A stretch of DNA of 64,000 nt, taken from the NCBI GenBank assembly GCA_017527065.1, contig JAFXQO010000036.1, positions 1-64,000 of the forward strand, read 5' to 3'. Under the pieces are notes generated by a model that had not been told where the DNA came from, made no database searches, and saw nothing but the letters and a program-made list of their open reading frames with translations. Origin of the DNA: Clostridia bacterium. GTDB taxonomy: Bacteria; Bacillota; Clostridia; Christensenellales; Aristaeellaceae. A program made the position numbers and the translations under genes. The first letter of the stretch is position 1. Each line of letters begins with the position of its first letter. Shown piece after piece: positions 7,990 through 15,425 of the stretch.

Positions 7990-8234
7990 GGTTCCTCTTC
8001 CTCCTTCTTCTCAGGTGGATCAAGATAAATCGTTGTCCCGTCCGGCAGGATAAAGCCCACCTTACAGCCGAGGAAATCAGCTACGATAGCCAAATCCTGC
8101 GCCGACCACCGATCCTGCGAAAACTTGTTGTTGAGGCTCTGTTTGCTTCCCATGCCCAGGCACTCAATGAGATCGATCTGCTTTCGGCCGTAATAACCCA
8201 GAAGCATCTTAACCTTGCTGGTAGTCGTTGCCAT
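7986..8234 (-). CDS. Phage repressor-like HTH protein
   Basis: The chosen ATG at 8234 has GGAGGTGAGCAA in front; an upstream in-frame start lacks a site. The 82-residue product carries an HTH of the type VKMLLGYYGRKQIDLIECLGMGSKQSLNNKF followed by LAIVADFLGCKVGFIL, and an acidic and lysine-rich tail. It is divergent from the plus-strand block at 8414, with two mirrored promoters between them, which fits a repressor controlling itself and the opposite block. Confidence 0.8.
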   Translation of the reverse strand: MATTTSKVKMLLGYYGRKQIDLIECLGMGSKQSLNNKFSQDRWSAQDLAIVADFLGCKVGFILPDGTTIYLDPPEKKEEEEP

Positions 8235-8270
8235 TTGCTCACCTCCATTCCATGCAAATCGGTTTATACT

Positions 8271-8299
8271 ATAGTACACCATAATCGTGTATTTGTCAA
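8271..8299 (-). promoter_or_regulatory. Leftward promoter of the repressor pair
   Basis: On the minus strand TTGACA (8294-8299), a 17-base spacer and TACTAT (8271-8276) form a near-consensus promoter ending 37 bases before the repressor start codon. The spacer contains an ACAC/GTGT dyad that may be an operator. Confidence 0.85.
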
Positions 8300-8332
8300 C
8301 GTTAAAGATTTATTAAATAATCACTTGGATTA

Positions 8333-8361
8333 TTGACAAGTCCACGTTTTTCGTGTACTAT
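8333..8361 (+). promoter_or_regulatory. Rightward promoter of the small-protein block
   Basis: TTGACA (8333-8338), a 17-base spacer and TACTAT (8356-8361) form a near-consensus promoter about 53 bases before the first gene. The spacer holds the dyad CACG-TTTTT-CGTG, similar in position to the dyad of the leftward promoter. Paired, similarly built promoters with dyads inside the spacer suggest control of both by one repressor. Confidence 0.87.
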
Positions 8362-8413
8362 ATCACCAGAAACCAACCGAACAGCAACGACAACGAAAGC
8401 GAGGAAAGAGACC

Positions 8414-9001
8414 ATGATGATGAGCGAATTTACCGAGCGCACCGGCATCGAGCCGACCATGGAAGAGTACCACGTGATCGAGGAAATGTACTACGAGTTC
8501 GACGGTGACAAGAACGCCTTCTGCAAAGACTTCCTGAAAAATAACCGGATGGTCGAAGCGCTCCGCAGGCTCAACAACCAAACAGCAGAAACCTTCTACC
8601 GGGCGAACGAGCACCGGCGTGATGCGGAGGAAAAAGTCGCCGAACTGGAAGCCAGGGTGAAAAAGCTGGAAGCTCAGCTCGAGAAAGAGCAGGAATGGAA
8701 GCCCTGGACGAACGAGAAGGCCGTCAAGCAGGAACGATACGATCATCTCCGCAGCAGTGGCCATGAGATGACTGACGACGAAGCGAAGGACTGGATCGCT
8801 CAGGAGTGGGGTTTCGACAGGGCGAAGATCAGGATCAACCGCAGAATGAAGACATTCGAGGTCAGCCGGCACAACTACCTGAGGCAGAACGGAGAAATCG
8901 ACCGCAGCCCCTACTACGATGCGACGGATTGGTATTACGTGTTCTTCACCGTCTGCGGGATGGAATACGAGGCCTACAGTGGGAGCCTCACGCAGCTGTA
9001 A
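8414..9001 (+). CDS. Hypothetical coiled-coil protein
   Basis: The start at 8414 (three successive ATG codons) follows GAGGAAAGAG; an earlier in-frame start would lie inside the promoter. The 195-residue protein has an acidic N-terminal region, a strong heptad coiled coil at about residues 60-95 (EEKVAELEARVKKLEAQLE) and a mixed C-terminal domain rich in Tyr and Trp. No family is recognised. It is the first gene of a six-gene plus-strand block of small, mostly acidic proteins. Confidence 0.75.
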   Translation: MMMSEFTERTGIEPTMEEYHVIEEMYYEFDGDKNAFCKDFLKNNRMVEALRRLNNQTAETFYRANEHRRDAEEKVAELEARVKKLEAQLEKEQEWKPWTNEKAVKQERYDHLRSSGHEMTDDEAKDWIAQEWGFDRAKIRINRRMKTFEVSRHNYLRQNGEIDRSPYYDATDWYYVFFTVCGMEYEAYSGSLTQL

Positions 9002-9015
9002 TCAAACGACGCCGA

Positions 9016-9037
9016 GCCGGGGCGGCAAATCCCCGGC
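9016..9037 (+). promoter_or_regulatory. Stem-loop directly before the next ribosome-binding site
   Basis: GCCGGGG (9016-9022) pairs with CCCCGGC (9031-9037) just before AGAAAGGA. A comparable hairpin precedes the fourth gene of the block at 9825-9850. These repeated intercistronic hairpins may set relative expression. Confidence 0.5.
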
Positions 9038-9052
9038 AGAAAGGAATTCACA

Positions 9053-9463
9053 ATGACCATTGATGAGATCAAGAGTGCCTACGAGTTCGCGTACAGCATG
9101 ATCCAGGAGCTCAACCAGAAATGCGAGCCGGTACCGATCAGCTTTGTCGATCGGATGATGAATCTCTGGAAGGAAACAATCGATCTCTACAGAAGCGATG
9201 AGGCCCAGACATTCTACGTATACGAGTTCGACGGGGAACAAACTACCGTAAACAAGGAAGGCACTGAGGTCTGGCCATTCTTCCGGGAAGTCGCCGAAGT
9301 TATCGCCATGAGCGATTGCAGCGAACAGAAGGTCGTCAAGATCGTCTTCCAGGGCAAGGAATTCCACTACGCCGGCTGGGCGCCTGGCATGGAGTTCACC
9401 TTCATAGACAATGATGATTCCGAAAACACCTATACGGTGTGGATGGAGCACCTCGACCACTGA
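9053..9463 (+). CDS. Hypothetical acidic protein
   Basis: The 136-residue product is acidic and not recognised. It begins with a helical segment (IDEIKSAYEFAYSMIQELNQ) and continues with beta-type sequence (FYVYEFDGEQTTV, VVKIVFQGKEFHYAGW). AGAAAGGAATT precedes the ATG. The next genes use almost the same leader, which suggests one operon expressed from the promoter at 8333. Confidence 0.75.
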   Translation: MTIDEIKSAYEFAYSMIQELNQKCEPVPISFVDRMMNLWKETIDLYRSDEAQTFYVYEFDGEQTTVNKEGTEVWPFFREVAEVIAMSDCSEQKVVKIVFQGKEFHYAGWAPGMEFTFIDNDDSENTYTVWMEHLDH

Positions 9464-9507
9464 CCGACATCCCGCCCCGGAGGTTACGAGGGCAGAAAGG
9501 AAATATC

Positions 9508-9813
9508 ATGGATCAGGATCGATGGATGAAACGCGAAGCCGAGATGAAGGAGCTGGCCGAGTATGGCAAGAGCCTCATCCGGGAGTTTGGGCGCCGCAAG
9601 GACATCACTGTCACCTATGATCGCCCGAACGAGGAGACGATCAGCCGGTACACTGAGTATCAGCGGGAATGCCACCGCATCATGACCGGCAGCGAGTATT
9701 TCCTGTTCTGGGAAGAAGAGACGATGCACCTGCTCTATGTCAAAGACGTCACCGCCGACAGCGCTCTCACCGCAATGGCTGAACTGATGTGGCTGGCTGC
9801 CCGCAAGTTCTGA
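9508..9813 (+). CDS. Hypothetical small protein
   Basis: The start at 9508 is chosen because GCAGAAAGGAAA lies in front of it. The 101-residue protein has a charged N-terminal helix (KREAEMKELAEYGKSLIREFG) and then alternating beta and alpha sequence ending in LMWLAARKF. No known domain is recognised. It is co-oriented and evenly spaced with its neighbours. Confidence 0.7.
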   Translation: MDQDRWMKREAEMKELAEYGKSLIREFGRRKDITVTYDRPNEETISRYTEYQRECHRIMTGSEYFLFWEEETMHLLYVKDVTADSALTAMAELMWLAARKF

Positions 9814-9824
9814 TAACGACTGCC

Positions 9825-9850
9825 CTCCCGGCCGGGCGAAAGACCGGGAG
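9825..9850 (+). promoter_or_regulatory. Second intercistronic stem-loop of the small-protein block
   Basis: CTCCCGG (9825-9831) pairs with CCGGGAG (9844-9850), 12 bases before the next start codon and next to its ribosome-binding site. Confidence 0.5.
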
Positions 9851-9862
9851 AAAGGATTTACC

Positions 9863-10318
9863 ATGACTAAGAATGATGAACGGCTGAATGCCCTTTCTGA
9901 TGAGCTGGTTCCGGCCAGCGGCAAGTGTGATTCCCTGGCGGGCGAGCTGGTACGGGCCACCGAACGCATCGGCTACCGCTTCTTCAATGACGGCGATCAG
10001 ATCGGCATCGGCTATGGTAAGGAAACCTGCAATCCTGCCGCCAGATTCCTGATCAGGAAGGCCACGAAGGAAATCGCTGATCTGGTTGCCGGCCTGTGGG
10101 GCATGGCCAGCGAGGCGGGCTATGAGGCCGTCCTTGATATACTGGTCGGAAAGGTTGCCGATCACATTGAAGCTCATCCTGAGCTGCGGGAGCAGCCCAC
10201 TCCTGATATGTGGGATTTCTACGATGAGCACGAAGATGTGGATGATTCCTGGGAAGAGGATGAGGAAGAAGACAATTACAACGAAGAAGATGAAGAGGAG
10301 GAAGACTGGGATGAATAA
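9863..10318 (+). CDS. Hypothetical protein with very acidic C-terminal tail
   Basis: This 151-residue protein has a compact N-terminal part (LNALSDELVPASGKCDSLAG, then RIGYRFFNDGDQIGIGYG) and a tail of about 35 residues made almost wholly of Asp and Glu. Such a tail can mimic DNA or bind basic proteins, but that is speculation. It overlaps the next gene by eight bases, so the two are coupled. Confidence 0.75.
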   Translation: MTKNDERLNALSDELVPASGKCDSLAGELVRATERIGYRFFNDGDQIGIGYGKETCNPAARFLIRKATKEIADLVAGLWGMASEAGYEAVLDILVGKVADHIEAHPELREQPTPDMWDFYDEHEDVDDSWEEDEEEDNYNEEDEEEEDWDE

Positions 10319-10601
10319 GATTGAGCGCATGACGATGGTCAAGACGATGGAATTCATTACCCGGAACCTGAACGATGAGGAGGTTTTCTCCGACTGGCTG
10401 ACGGTTGGCGTGGCTGACGGTGATATCGAATATGGCGATGTTGCCGTCAACCTCAATGACGAGGATGCCCTGGAATACTACATCGAAGACGAGAACTTTG
10501 CAGATCTGATGGATACCTTCCTCAAGCTGATGAAGGCCGCCTGTAAGACTGGCGGCTTGTACTGTGATGGCGTGGTCAGCAAACCGTCAGGGGGTGATTA
10601 A
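10311..10601 (+). CDS. Hypothetical acidic protein
   Basis: The ATG at 10311 overlaps the end of the preceding acidic-tail gene, which supports it over an upstream in-frame start. The 96-residue product is acidic (DWLTVGVADGDIEYGDVAVNLNDEDA) and not recognised. The coupling to the previous gene suggests a shared function. Confidence 0.7.
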   Translation: MNKIERMTMVKTMEFITRNLNDEEVFSDWLTVGVADGDIEYGDVAVNLNDEDALEYYIEDENFADLMDTFLKLMKAACKTGGLYCDGVVSKPSGGD

Positions 10602-10603
10602 GA

Positions 10604-10789
10604 ATGACGCGCGACGAATACTTCACTCTCCTGAAGGAACGATGGGAACAGGTGGACAAGACCAGCCGCGAGGCGATCCATGAATACAACGAATGGAAAA
10701 GGGAACTCAGACACATGATCGACGCAGATCAGCGGATAGCCTCTAAAATGGCCTGTACAGCCGTTCCCGGGAAACCCTATCGCCAATAG
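10604..10789 (+). CDS. Small hypothetical helical protein
   Basis: The 61-residue product is mainly a charged helix (EYFTLLKERWEQVDKTSREAIHEYNEWKRE is spread over residues 4-33). GGGGGTG precedes the ATG, two bases after the previous stop. It closes the plus-strand block. Confidence 0.65.
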   Translation: MTRDEYFTLLKERWEQVDKTSREAIHEYNEWKRELRHMIDADQRIASKMACTAVPGKPYRQ

Positions 10790-10853
10790 GTGTGGCGCAG
10801 TAAAACCGCAGGACGGGCCGTTGCAACAGCCAGTAGACGCATAAACGACAAAA

Positions 10854-10896
10854 AGCCCCTGACACCAGCGTAATGCCGATGTCAGGGGCTCATTTT
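10854..10896. terminator. Bidirectional terminator between convergent blocks
   Basis: An 11-base perfect stem (AGCCCCTGACA at 10854-10864 with its complement at 10880-10890) has A-runs on the left and CATTTTTT on the right. It separates the plus-strand small-protein block from the minus-strand late operon that ends at 10897. Confidence 0.92.
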
Positions 10897-11406
10897 TTAC
10901 TCTTCCTCAGTGCCAGCAGTTGCGGCAGGTTCCGTTTCATCGGTACCAGGATCGCCGTCAATCTCAATGTAGCCGAGCGCCGTGAGCATGCGTTCCTCAG
11001 CTTCGTCGTTCATCTGTTTGACGGCAGCCTCAATCATGTCAAGATCAACGTCGAATCCTTTTTCGCGGAGAGCCTGTCTCACATACGCCAGTTTGTCGGA
11101 GCCCCTGCCGCTGCCGATTGTCTGTTCTGCGGCGTTGACGAGCTCATAGACCACCTGATACATGAGGGAGCGCTGCTCCGCGGTCGTCTTTGCGTCCAGC
11201 CACCGACGCACGGGAGGTATGACTGCTTTGACCAGCCAGGCCAGCAGCGCATAAAACAGCAGCCGCACGACAGAGAGGACGATGCCGGTCAGATCGATCA
11301 GGGGCGCAGGCTCAGGCGTGGCGGCTCCTTCGGCGTAGACCAGGGCGGGGCAGAGCAGAGCGAACATAACGATGAAAGCCAGAACCAGAGCAAAGATCTT
11401 CTTCAT
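10897..11406 (-). CDS. Phage holin, LLH-type
   Basis: The start at 11406 is preceded by AAGGAGAATCCCC. The 169-residue product begins with a signal-like hydrophobic segment (KKIFALVLAFIVMFALLCPALVYA), followed by a second membrane segment (VLSVVRLLFYALLAWLVKAVI) and a long charged region. This is the layout of LLH-family holins, which form lesions in the inner membrane at the end of infection. It is the last gene of the lysis group after the endolysin. Confidence 0.75.
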   Translation of the reverse strand: MKKIFALVLAFIVMFALLCPALVYAEGAATPEPAPLIDLTGIVLSVVRLLFYALLAWLVKAVIPPVRRWLDAKTTAEQRSLMYQVVYELVNAAEQTIGSGRGSDKLAYVRQALREKGFDVDLDMIEAAVKQMNDEAEERMLTALGYIEIDGDPGTDETEPAATAGTEEE

Positions 11407-11426
11407 GGGGATTCTCCTTTCTTTTC

Positions 11427-11855
11427 TCACAGGAAATCGTTCTTTTCCTGTCGTTCACGATACAGGTCAAGGATGTAGGCGTATTCGGCGTCGAATACAC
11501 CGTTCACGTCGTGTGTCTTTTCCAGCAGCTTCTTATACTTCCCATCCAGAGCGATGATGTGGTGGAACTCGTCTTTCGTGTGGCGAACCCCGTTGCGGCA
11601 GGCATTTGCAAAATCCAGCACTTCCCAACGGATGCGGTCCTTCTCATTCTCGTCGATCTCCCGCCGTATCTCCTGGACCAGCGTTTTCAGATCGGTGATG
11701 TCATGCCGCGTCTCTGCGGTGATGACGCTGCCGATCCACTTGCACAGCGCGGTGAATGGATTCCATTTGATGGCCGGCGTGATCTGGATGAAGATAGCCA
11801 GAACGAAAGCGACGAATGACCAATGGGCGAGGCACCAGCTCAAAAACTGGTTCAT
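11427..11855 (-). CDS. Membrane protein of the lysis cassette (holin-like)
   Basis: The 142-residue product has one hydrophobic segment near residues 12-28 (WSFVAFVLAIFIQITPAI), then a long charged helical part. It overlaps the endolysin gene by four bases and precedes the LLH holin. It may be a holin, a holin regulator or a spanin-like partner; the sequence alone does not decide. Confidence 0.6.
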   Translation of the reverse strand: MNQFLSWCLAHWSFVAFVLAIFIQITPAIKWNPFTALCKWIGSVITAETRHDITDLKTLVQEIRREIDENEKDRIRWEVLDFANACRNGVRHTKDEFHHIIALDGKYKKLLEKTHDVNGVFDAEYAYILDLYRERQEKNDFL

Positions 11856-12811
11856 TCCACCGTCACCTCCGCGCCGGGATACTTCGTCTGCAGATCATCT
11901 TTCTCGGCTTCGGAAAGGCCATGGATGGTCATGGTATACGTCGGCTGCGCATCATCCGCAATCGGCGCCGCGTCCTTGCGCTCGAGGGCTTCCTTCAGGG
12001 CCGCCAGGGACGCTTTGCCGAATTGCCCGTCGATCTCGATGTCGGCGGCCGTCTGGAAGGCAATCACGGCGGCCTCCGTGGCCCGACCGAAGTCACCGTC
12101 CGCGCCGGCGTTGCCACAGTTGAAGCCGAGTGAGATCAGCTGCCGCTGCAGCTCACGCACGTCTTCACCCTGGCATCCTCTTTTCAGCAGGCGCGTGCCC
12201 AGCGCGTTATCTGGGATCTCAATATCCCCGATGTCCGCGTCAGTGTCACCGTAGCTCACGTAGGGCAGCTTCCCGTGCTTCGTCCACTTTCGCCCATTAA
12301 AGCCCTGCTGCTTTCGGATGTTGTGGACGGCGGTGATCTGCACACCATTGGACCATTTCGGCGTGCACTCCACGGCCAGGCCGTCGCCGATATAGATTCC
12401 GATGTGGCCGCTCATCCATACGGCTTCTCCAACGGCGATGTTGGAGAAATCATCGGACACGTTGTGGCAGCGGGCGATCATGCCGTCCGCATTGGTATCT
12501 GGGACGCCATTCGATCCGTAGACCGCGCCGCCTTTTTCCTTGGTTTCGTCGCCGGTCCAGCCCCACAGGATCCCCTTGATCAGGTTCACACAGTCGAAGC
12601 CCCACGTGGGCGGCTTCTGGTTGGCAACGGCCTTCAGCATGGCGATCTTCGTGGATGTGTACCACCCGTTCAGGTTCTGGGCCGCTTTGCCCTGAATGGT
12701 CTTGTCGGTGATCTGGAATCCATACATGGCATAGCCATAGATCGTCTTGACCCGCTGTGCGATGTCAACTGCCTTTGCGGCCAGGGCATTTCCAGTCATG
12801 ATATAGCTCAT
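11852..12811 (-). CDS. Endolysin with cysteine peptidase-like domain and peptidoglycan-binding domain
   Basis: The start at 12811 overlaps the previous stop by ATGA. The 319-residue product has an N-terminal catalytic region of NlpC/P60-like type (FDCVNLIKGILWGW carries the likely catalytic Cys, and a His follows in WMSGHIGIYIGDGLAVE). The C-terminal PG_binding_1 domain reads LLKRGCQGEDVRELQRQL followed by DGDFGRATEAAVIAFQ. It cleaves peptide links in the cell wall to release phage. It sits between holin-like genes, as usual. Confidence 0.88.
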   Translation of the reverse strand: MSYIMTGNALAAKAVDIAQRVKTIYGYAMYGFQITDKTIQGKAAQNLNGWYTSTKIAMLKAVANQKPPTWGFDCVNLIKGILWGWTGDETKEKGGAVYGSNGVPDTNADGMIARCHNVSDDFSNIAVGEAVWMSGHIGIYIGDGLAVECTPKWSNGVQITAVHNIRKQQGFNGRKWTKHGKLPYVSYGDTDADIGDIEIPDNALGTRLLKRGCQGEDVRELQRQLISLGFNCGNAGADGDFGRATEAAVIAFQTAADIEIDGQFGKASLAALKEALERKDAAPIADDAQPTYTMTIHGLSEAEKDDLQTKYPGAEVTVE

Positions 12812-12990
12812 TTCATAGCGCCTCTCTTTCGCTTTTTCCGTACCACAGCCCATATTATGATGGACAAAAGAAAAACCGCCGCCAGGGAAATGGCGACGAT
12901 TTTCAGGATGTAAATGATCCAGCAGATGATGATATCCGCCTGCGCGATTCGGAGTTGCAACAGCTTCTCCGGGGGCAGATTATCCCACAT
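12808..12990 (-). CDS. Small single-span membrane protein before the endolysin
   Basis: The 60-residue product has one long hydrophobic segment (IIICWIIYILKIVAISLAAVF continues to about residue 49), then a basic tail (RKKRKRG). AAGGAGGTG precedes the ATG. The position just before the endolysin and the four-base overlap suggest a lysis accessory protein or small holin. Confidence 0.65.
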   Translation of the reverse strand: MWDNLPPEKLLQLRIAQADIIICWIIYILKIVAISLAAVFLLSIIIWAVVRKKRKRGAMK

Positions 12991-13019
12991 TGGTCAACAC
13001 ACCTCCTTGTATTCAATTA

Positions 13020-13052
13020 TCAGTCTTGGGGCGGCGCGTTGGCTCTGTTCAC
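13020..13052 (-). CDS. Possible ten-codon open reading frame
   Basis: GTG at 13052 with AGGAGG eight bases upstream begins a frame of ten codons (VNRANAPPQD) before TGA. The site is well placed, but the frame is so short that it could be a remnant of a decayed gene or a leader peptide. Confidence 0.25.
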   Translation of the reverse strand: MNRANAPPQD

Positions 13053-13081
13053 GAGCTACACCTCCTCATGCCATTCGTACA

Positions 13082-13297
13082 TTACGTCTGTGCAGTATGG
13101 GTGATACACTCCTTATAATCTTCCACACAGTCAAGATTCTCATCAACAATCTTGACGGTTGCAGAGATTACATCAGGAGCGTTCCACAGAGTTTGGCAAA
13201 GACCATGAAACTGTGTCTTTGCATTCGTCAGTACGGTGATTCCCTCTGCATGAATGGAATAGTTTCCGTTGATAACTTTGATAATTGCGTATTTCAT
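13082..13297 (-). CDS. Hypothetical small phage protein
   Basis: The 71-residue product (MKYAIIKVINGNYSIHAEG) is not recognised. AAAGGAGGATG precedes the ATG at good spacing. It lies between the lysis genes and the tail accessory gene. Beta-rich start followed by a helix around residues 25-45; no Cys-pair motif or membrane segment. Confidence 0.7.
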   Translation of the reverse strand: MKYAIIKVINGNYSIHAEGITVLTNAKTQFHGLCQTLWNAPDVISATVKIVDENLDCVEDYKECITHTAQT

Positions 13298-13314
13298 GCT
13301 CCGTCATCCTCCTT

Positions 13315-13806
13315 TTACTGGTTGAGTAATGAAAGTTCATTCTCAATCGTCGTGATTTGGTAGTTCGTATTAAGCGTGAAAATAGCACCGTTCGCAATGG
13401 ACGTTTTTGCCTTGCACAATTTCTTGTTCAGATAGAAAAATTCGCCCTTTGCTATGTATCTTGTTGCGCGTTGAACTACTTCTGGTTCAGGCTCCGGTTC
13501 TGGTTCGGGCTCTGGCTCAGGGTCCGGTACATCAGGGATTTCCTCGCCTCCGTCCAGCGCGTCGATGATCTCTTCATACTCAGCAGCGTCAATGATCCGC
13601 ACGTCGGCCTCAAGGGATTCCGTGGCTCCTGACGGCGCGTCCCGCAGCCAGTCAGCGTGATACATCGTTTCGGTCAGGAAATCCTGTACGCGCTCTGCGC
13701 TGTCGATGTCGCAGTAGAAGAACTGACGCTTGCTCGGATACCACTTCAGGAAAGTCGTTCCAGCACCGACAATCGTCCCGTTCCGGATGATCTTGTAGTA
13801 TTCCAT
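13315..13806 (-). CDS. Hypothetical protein with Pro-Glu linker, tail or surface accessory
   Basis: The ATG at 13806 follows GGGAGGGAGGATAGCT. The 163-residue product has an N-terminal domain (YYKIIRNGTIVGAGTTFLKW), a rigid linker of seven Pro-Glu pairs after DVPDPE near residue 100, and a small C-terminal domain (RYIAKGEFFYLNKKLCKA) that resembles short carbohydrate- or spike-associated modules. It follows the DGR in transcription order, so it may be a tail accessory protein; the function is unknown. Confidence 0.65.
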   Translation of the reverse strand: MEYYKIIRNGTIVGAGTTFLKWYPSKRQFFYCDIDSAERVQDFLTETMYHADWLRDAPSGATESLEADVRIIDAAEYEEIIDALDGGEEIPDVPDPEPEPEPEPEPEPEVVQRATRYIAKGEFFYLNKKLCKAKTSIANGAIFTLNTNYQITTIENELSLLNQ

Positions 13807-13883
13807 AGCTATCCTCCCTCCCTTCAAAGGCACAAGAAAACAGCGCCGGGGAATCATCCTCAGCGCCGTTTCGTTGTTCTGTA

Positions 13884-15017
13884 TTATGTCGGTGACAACC
13901 ATCCCTGTACGAACAATTGGTCAAACAGATTTCCCATATTCTGGATCGTGTGCCATGCGTCGAACCGCCGCGCGTAGCTTCGCCAGCTCTGCCACGTCGT
14001 CCAGATGTCCGCGAAGGTCATCCTCCCTGCAATCAGTTTCCGGTTGAGCTTTTTCAGCTTCTGACGCATCTTGGTCACGCTCCGCTTGTATATCTTCCGC
14101 ACCACGTAGCCGGTAGGCGTGAGGAACACTCGGATTTTCAGCCATGAGAAGCCATGACTGAGCTTCACGATCTGTGTCTTCTTCTCGTTCAGCGTGATGC
14201 CAAGCTCACGGCAGATCACCTTGATATGCTCCAAGCACTTTTGCAGGTATTCCTTCGACGGATGGATGAGATAACCATCGTCCATGTACCGACCATAGCC
14301 TTTGATTCTCAGAACCTCTTTGACGTAGTGGTCGAGGCGGTTCGCAGAGGCAAGGGCAAGCACCTGACTGATTTGGCTTCCGAGGCCGACGCCTATGTCG
14401 CCGAACGCGTCAATGAAATGCTCCGTCAGCGCGATCACTTTCCTGTCGGCGAACTGCCTGTGCAGGCAGGCTTTGACAAGCTCATGGCTCACGTTGTCGA
14501 AGAACTTACTGAAGTCGTACAGCAGGATGTAGCCATTGTCACCATACTGCCGGTAATGCTTTTGCAGATGGCATGTAAGCCGACGAACGGCGAAGTCGTA
14601 GCCTTTGTTCGTCATGGACGCGCCGTTGTCATAGATGAACGTGCGCTCAAGCATGGGAACCAGGGCGTTGTCACAGAGGCAGCGCTGCACGACGCGCTCC
14701 ATGATGCCGGTGCTGCGGATGTGGCGGTGTTTGCCGCGCTCGAACAGGTCGAACTCGTAGAAACCGGGGCTCTTGAACTTCCCACTCTCCAATTCCCTGA
14801 AGGTCTGGTACACGTTGAGCGGAGCGTTGGCGATGTACTTCTGCACACTGGCTTTCCATGCTACTCCACGACGGCAGCGTTTATAGGAACGGTACAGGTT
14901 CTCATAGCTGAAAACAGTGGCGAAATCGTCAAAGACGGCGCATTTCGCCGCCTTTTTCGCTTTTCGCGCTTCAACTCTGCGCTTGTACCGCGCTTCGCGC
15001 CGTTCTTCGCTCGTCAT
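13884..15017 (-). CDS. Diversity-generating retroelement reverse transcriptase
   Basis: The 377-residue protein has the reverse transcriptase core. LLYDFSKFF (residues 165-173) carries the first catalytic Asp, LGSQISQ (212-218) is the DGR-type form of the motif that reads QGxxxSP in group II introns, and YMDD (244-247) is the catalytic pair. A basic N-terminus and a C-terminal helical thumb follow, without maturase or endonuclease domains. It copies the TR transcript into adenine-mutated cDNA that replaces the VR of the tail gene. GAGGT precedes the ATG. Order is target, avd, TR, RT, all on the minus strand. Confidence 0.95.
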   Translation of the reverse strand: MTSEERREARYKRRVEARKAKKAAKCAVFDDFATVFSYENLYRSYKRCRRGVAWKASVQKYIANAPLNVYQTFRELESGKFKSPGFYEFDLFERGKHRHIRSTGIMERVVQRCLCDNALVPMLERTFIYDNGASMTNKGYDFAVRRLTCHLQKHYRQYGDNGYILLYDFSKFFDNVSHELVKACLHRQFADRKVIALTEHFIDAFGDIGVGLGSQISQVLALASANRLDHYVKEVLRIKGYGRYMDDGYLIHPSKEYLQKCLEHIKVICRELGITLNEKKTQIVKLSHGFSWLKIRVFLTPTGYVVRKIYKRSVTKMRQKLKKLNRKLIAGRMTFADIWTTWQSWRSYARRFDAWHTIQNMGNLFDQLFVQGWLSPT

Positions 15018-15414
15018 ACGTCATACCTCAAAAATCAAAACCCCGTACTCCTGCTGGATGGTTACAATAGGAGCGTAGCGTTACCGGCCATGAAATGCCG
15101 CATCACCATCAAGCGGCACCATGCAAGCAGCGTCCGACCGAACGCATCAGGGTCTATATTTACCTGCGTTCCCGCAGGAAGGTCAAGCTCTCCTTCTCTC
15201 TCCTTACCCGGACGGGGTTCGCCTTTCGGTTACTACGTCTGCCGTGAGAGGAGCCGCACACCAGCCCGTAGGCGTTGTTCGCGTTGTTGTTGTTGTTGCT
15301 ACCGTTGTTGTTGACATTCCAGAAGTTGTTGGTATTGGTTAGGTTAGGAGACCGCAACCACCAGTACGCCGCACGCAACCAACGGGGTATTACAGAGCTT
15401 AACCTATGGGAGTT
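15018..15414 (-). ncRNA. DGR template RNA region (TR plus spacer)
   Basis: This non-coding stretch between avd and the reverse transcriptase gene contains the TR (15252-15381) and about 234 bases of spacer towards the RT start. In the studied DGRs (Bordetella phage BPP-1) the TR transcript and its 3' spacer form the RNA that RT and Avd bind and prime from, so the same role is inferred. The open frame that crosses the TR on this strand is a result of Asn codons in the template, not a protein gene. Confidence 0.8.
15252..15381 (-). repeat. DGR template repeat (TR)
   Basis: These 130 bases align without gaps with the 3' end of the 2,502-codon target gene, 726 bases away. On the coding strand the TR is rich in AAC codons at the positions that vary, which allows the widest amino-acid choice when A is mutated. 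Of its 36 adenines 14 differ in VR, and none of the 94 other bases differs. Homology ends sharply at both sides (TR C against VR T at 15251/15977). Confidence 0.97.
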
Positions 15415-15425
15415 CTATGGGAGTT
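15404..15425. repeat. Tandem 11-base repeat at the avd stop codon
   Basis: CTATGGGAGTT occurs twice in succession and contains the avd stop codon in its second half. It may simply be a small duplication; no function can be shown. Confidence 0.6.

Noticed and set aside
13884..15017. Reverse transcriptase as part of a group II intron or retron
   Set aside because: No maturase or endonuclease domain and no intron ends. LGSQISQ, the adjacent TR/VR pair and Avd identify a DGR.
15160..15378. 72-codon frame over the TR reading like a protein with many Asn residues
   Set aside because: It is the template repeat read as codons. It copies the VR coding frame and has no ribosome-binding site.
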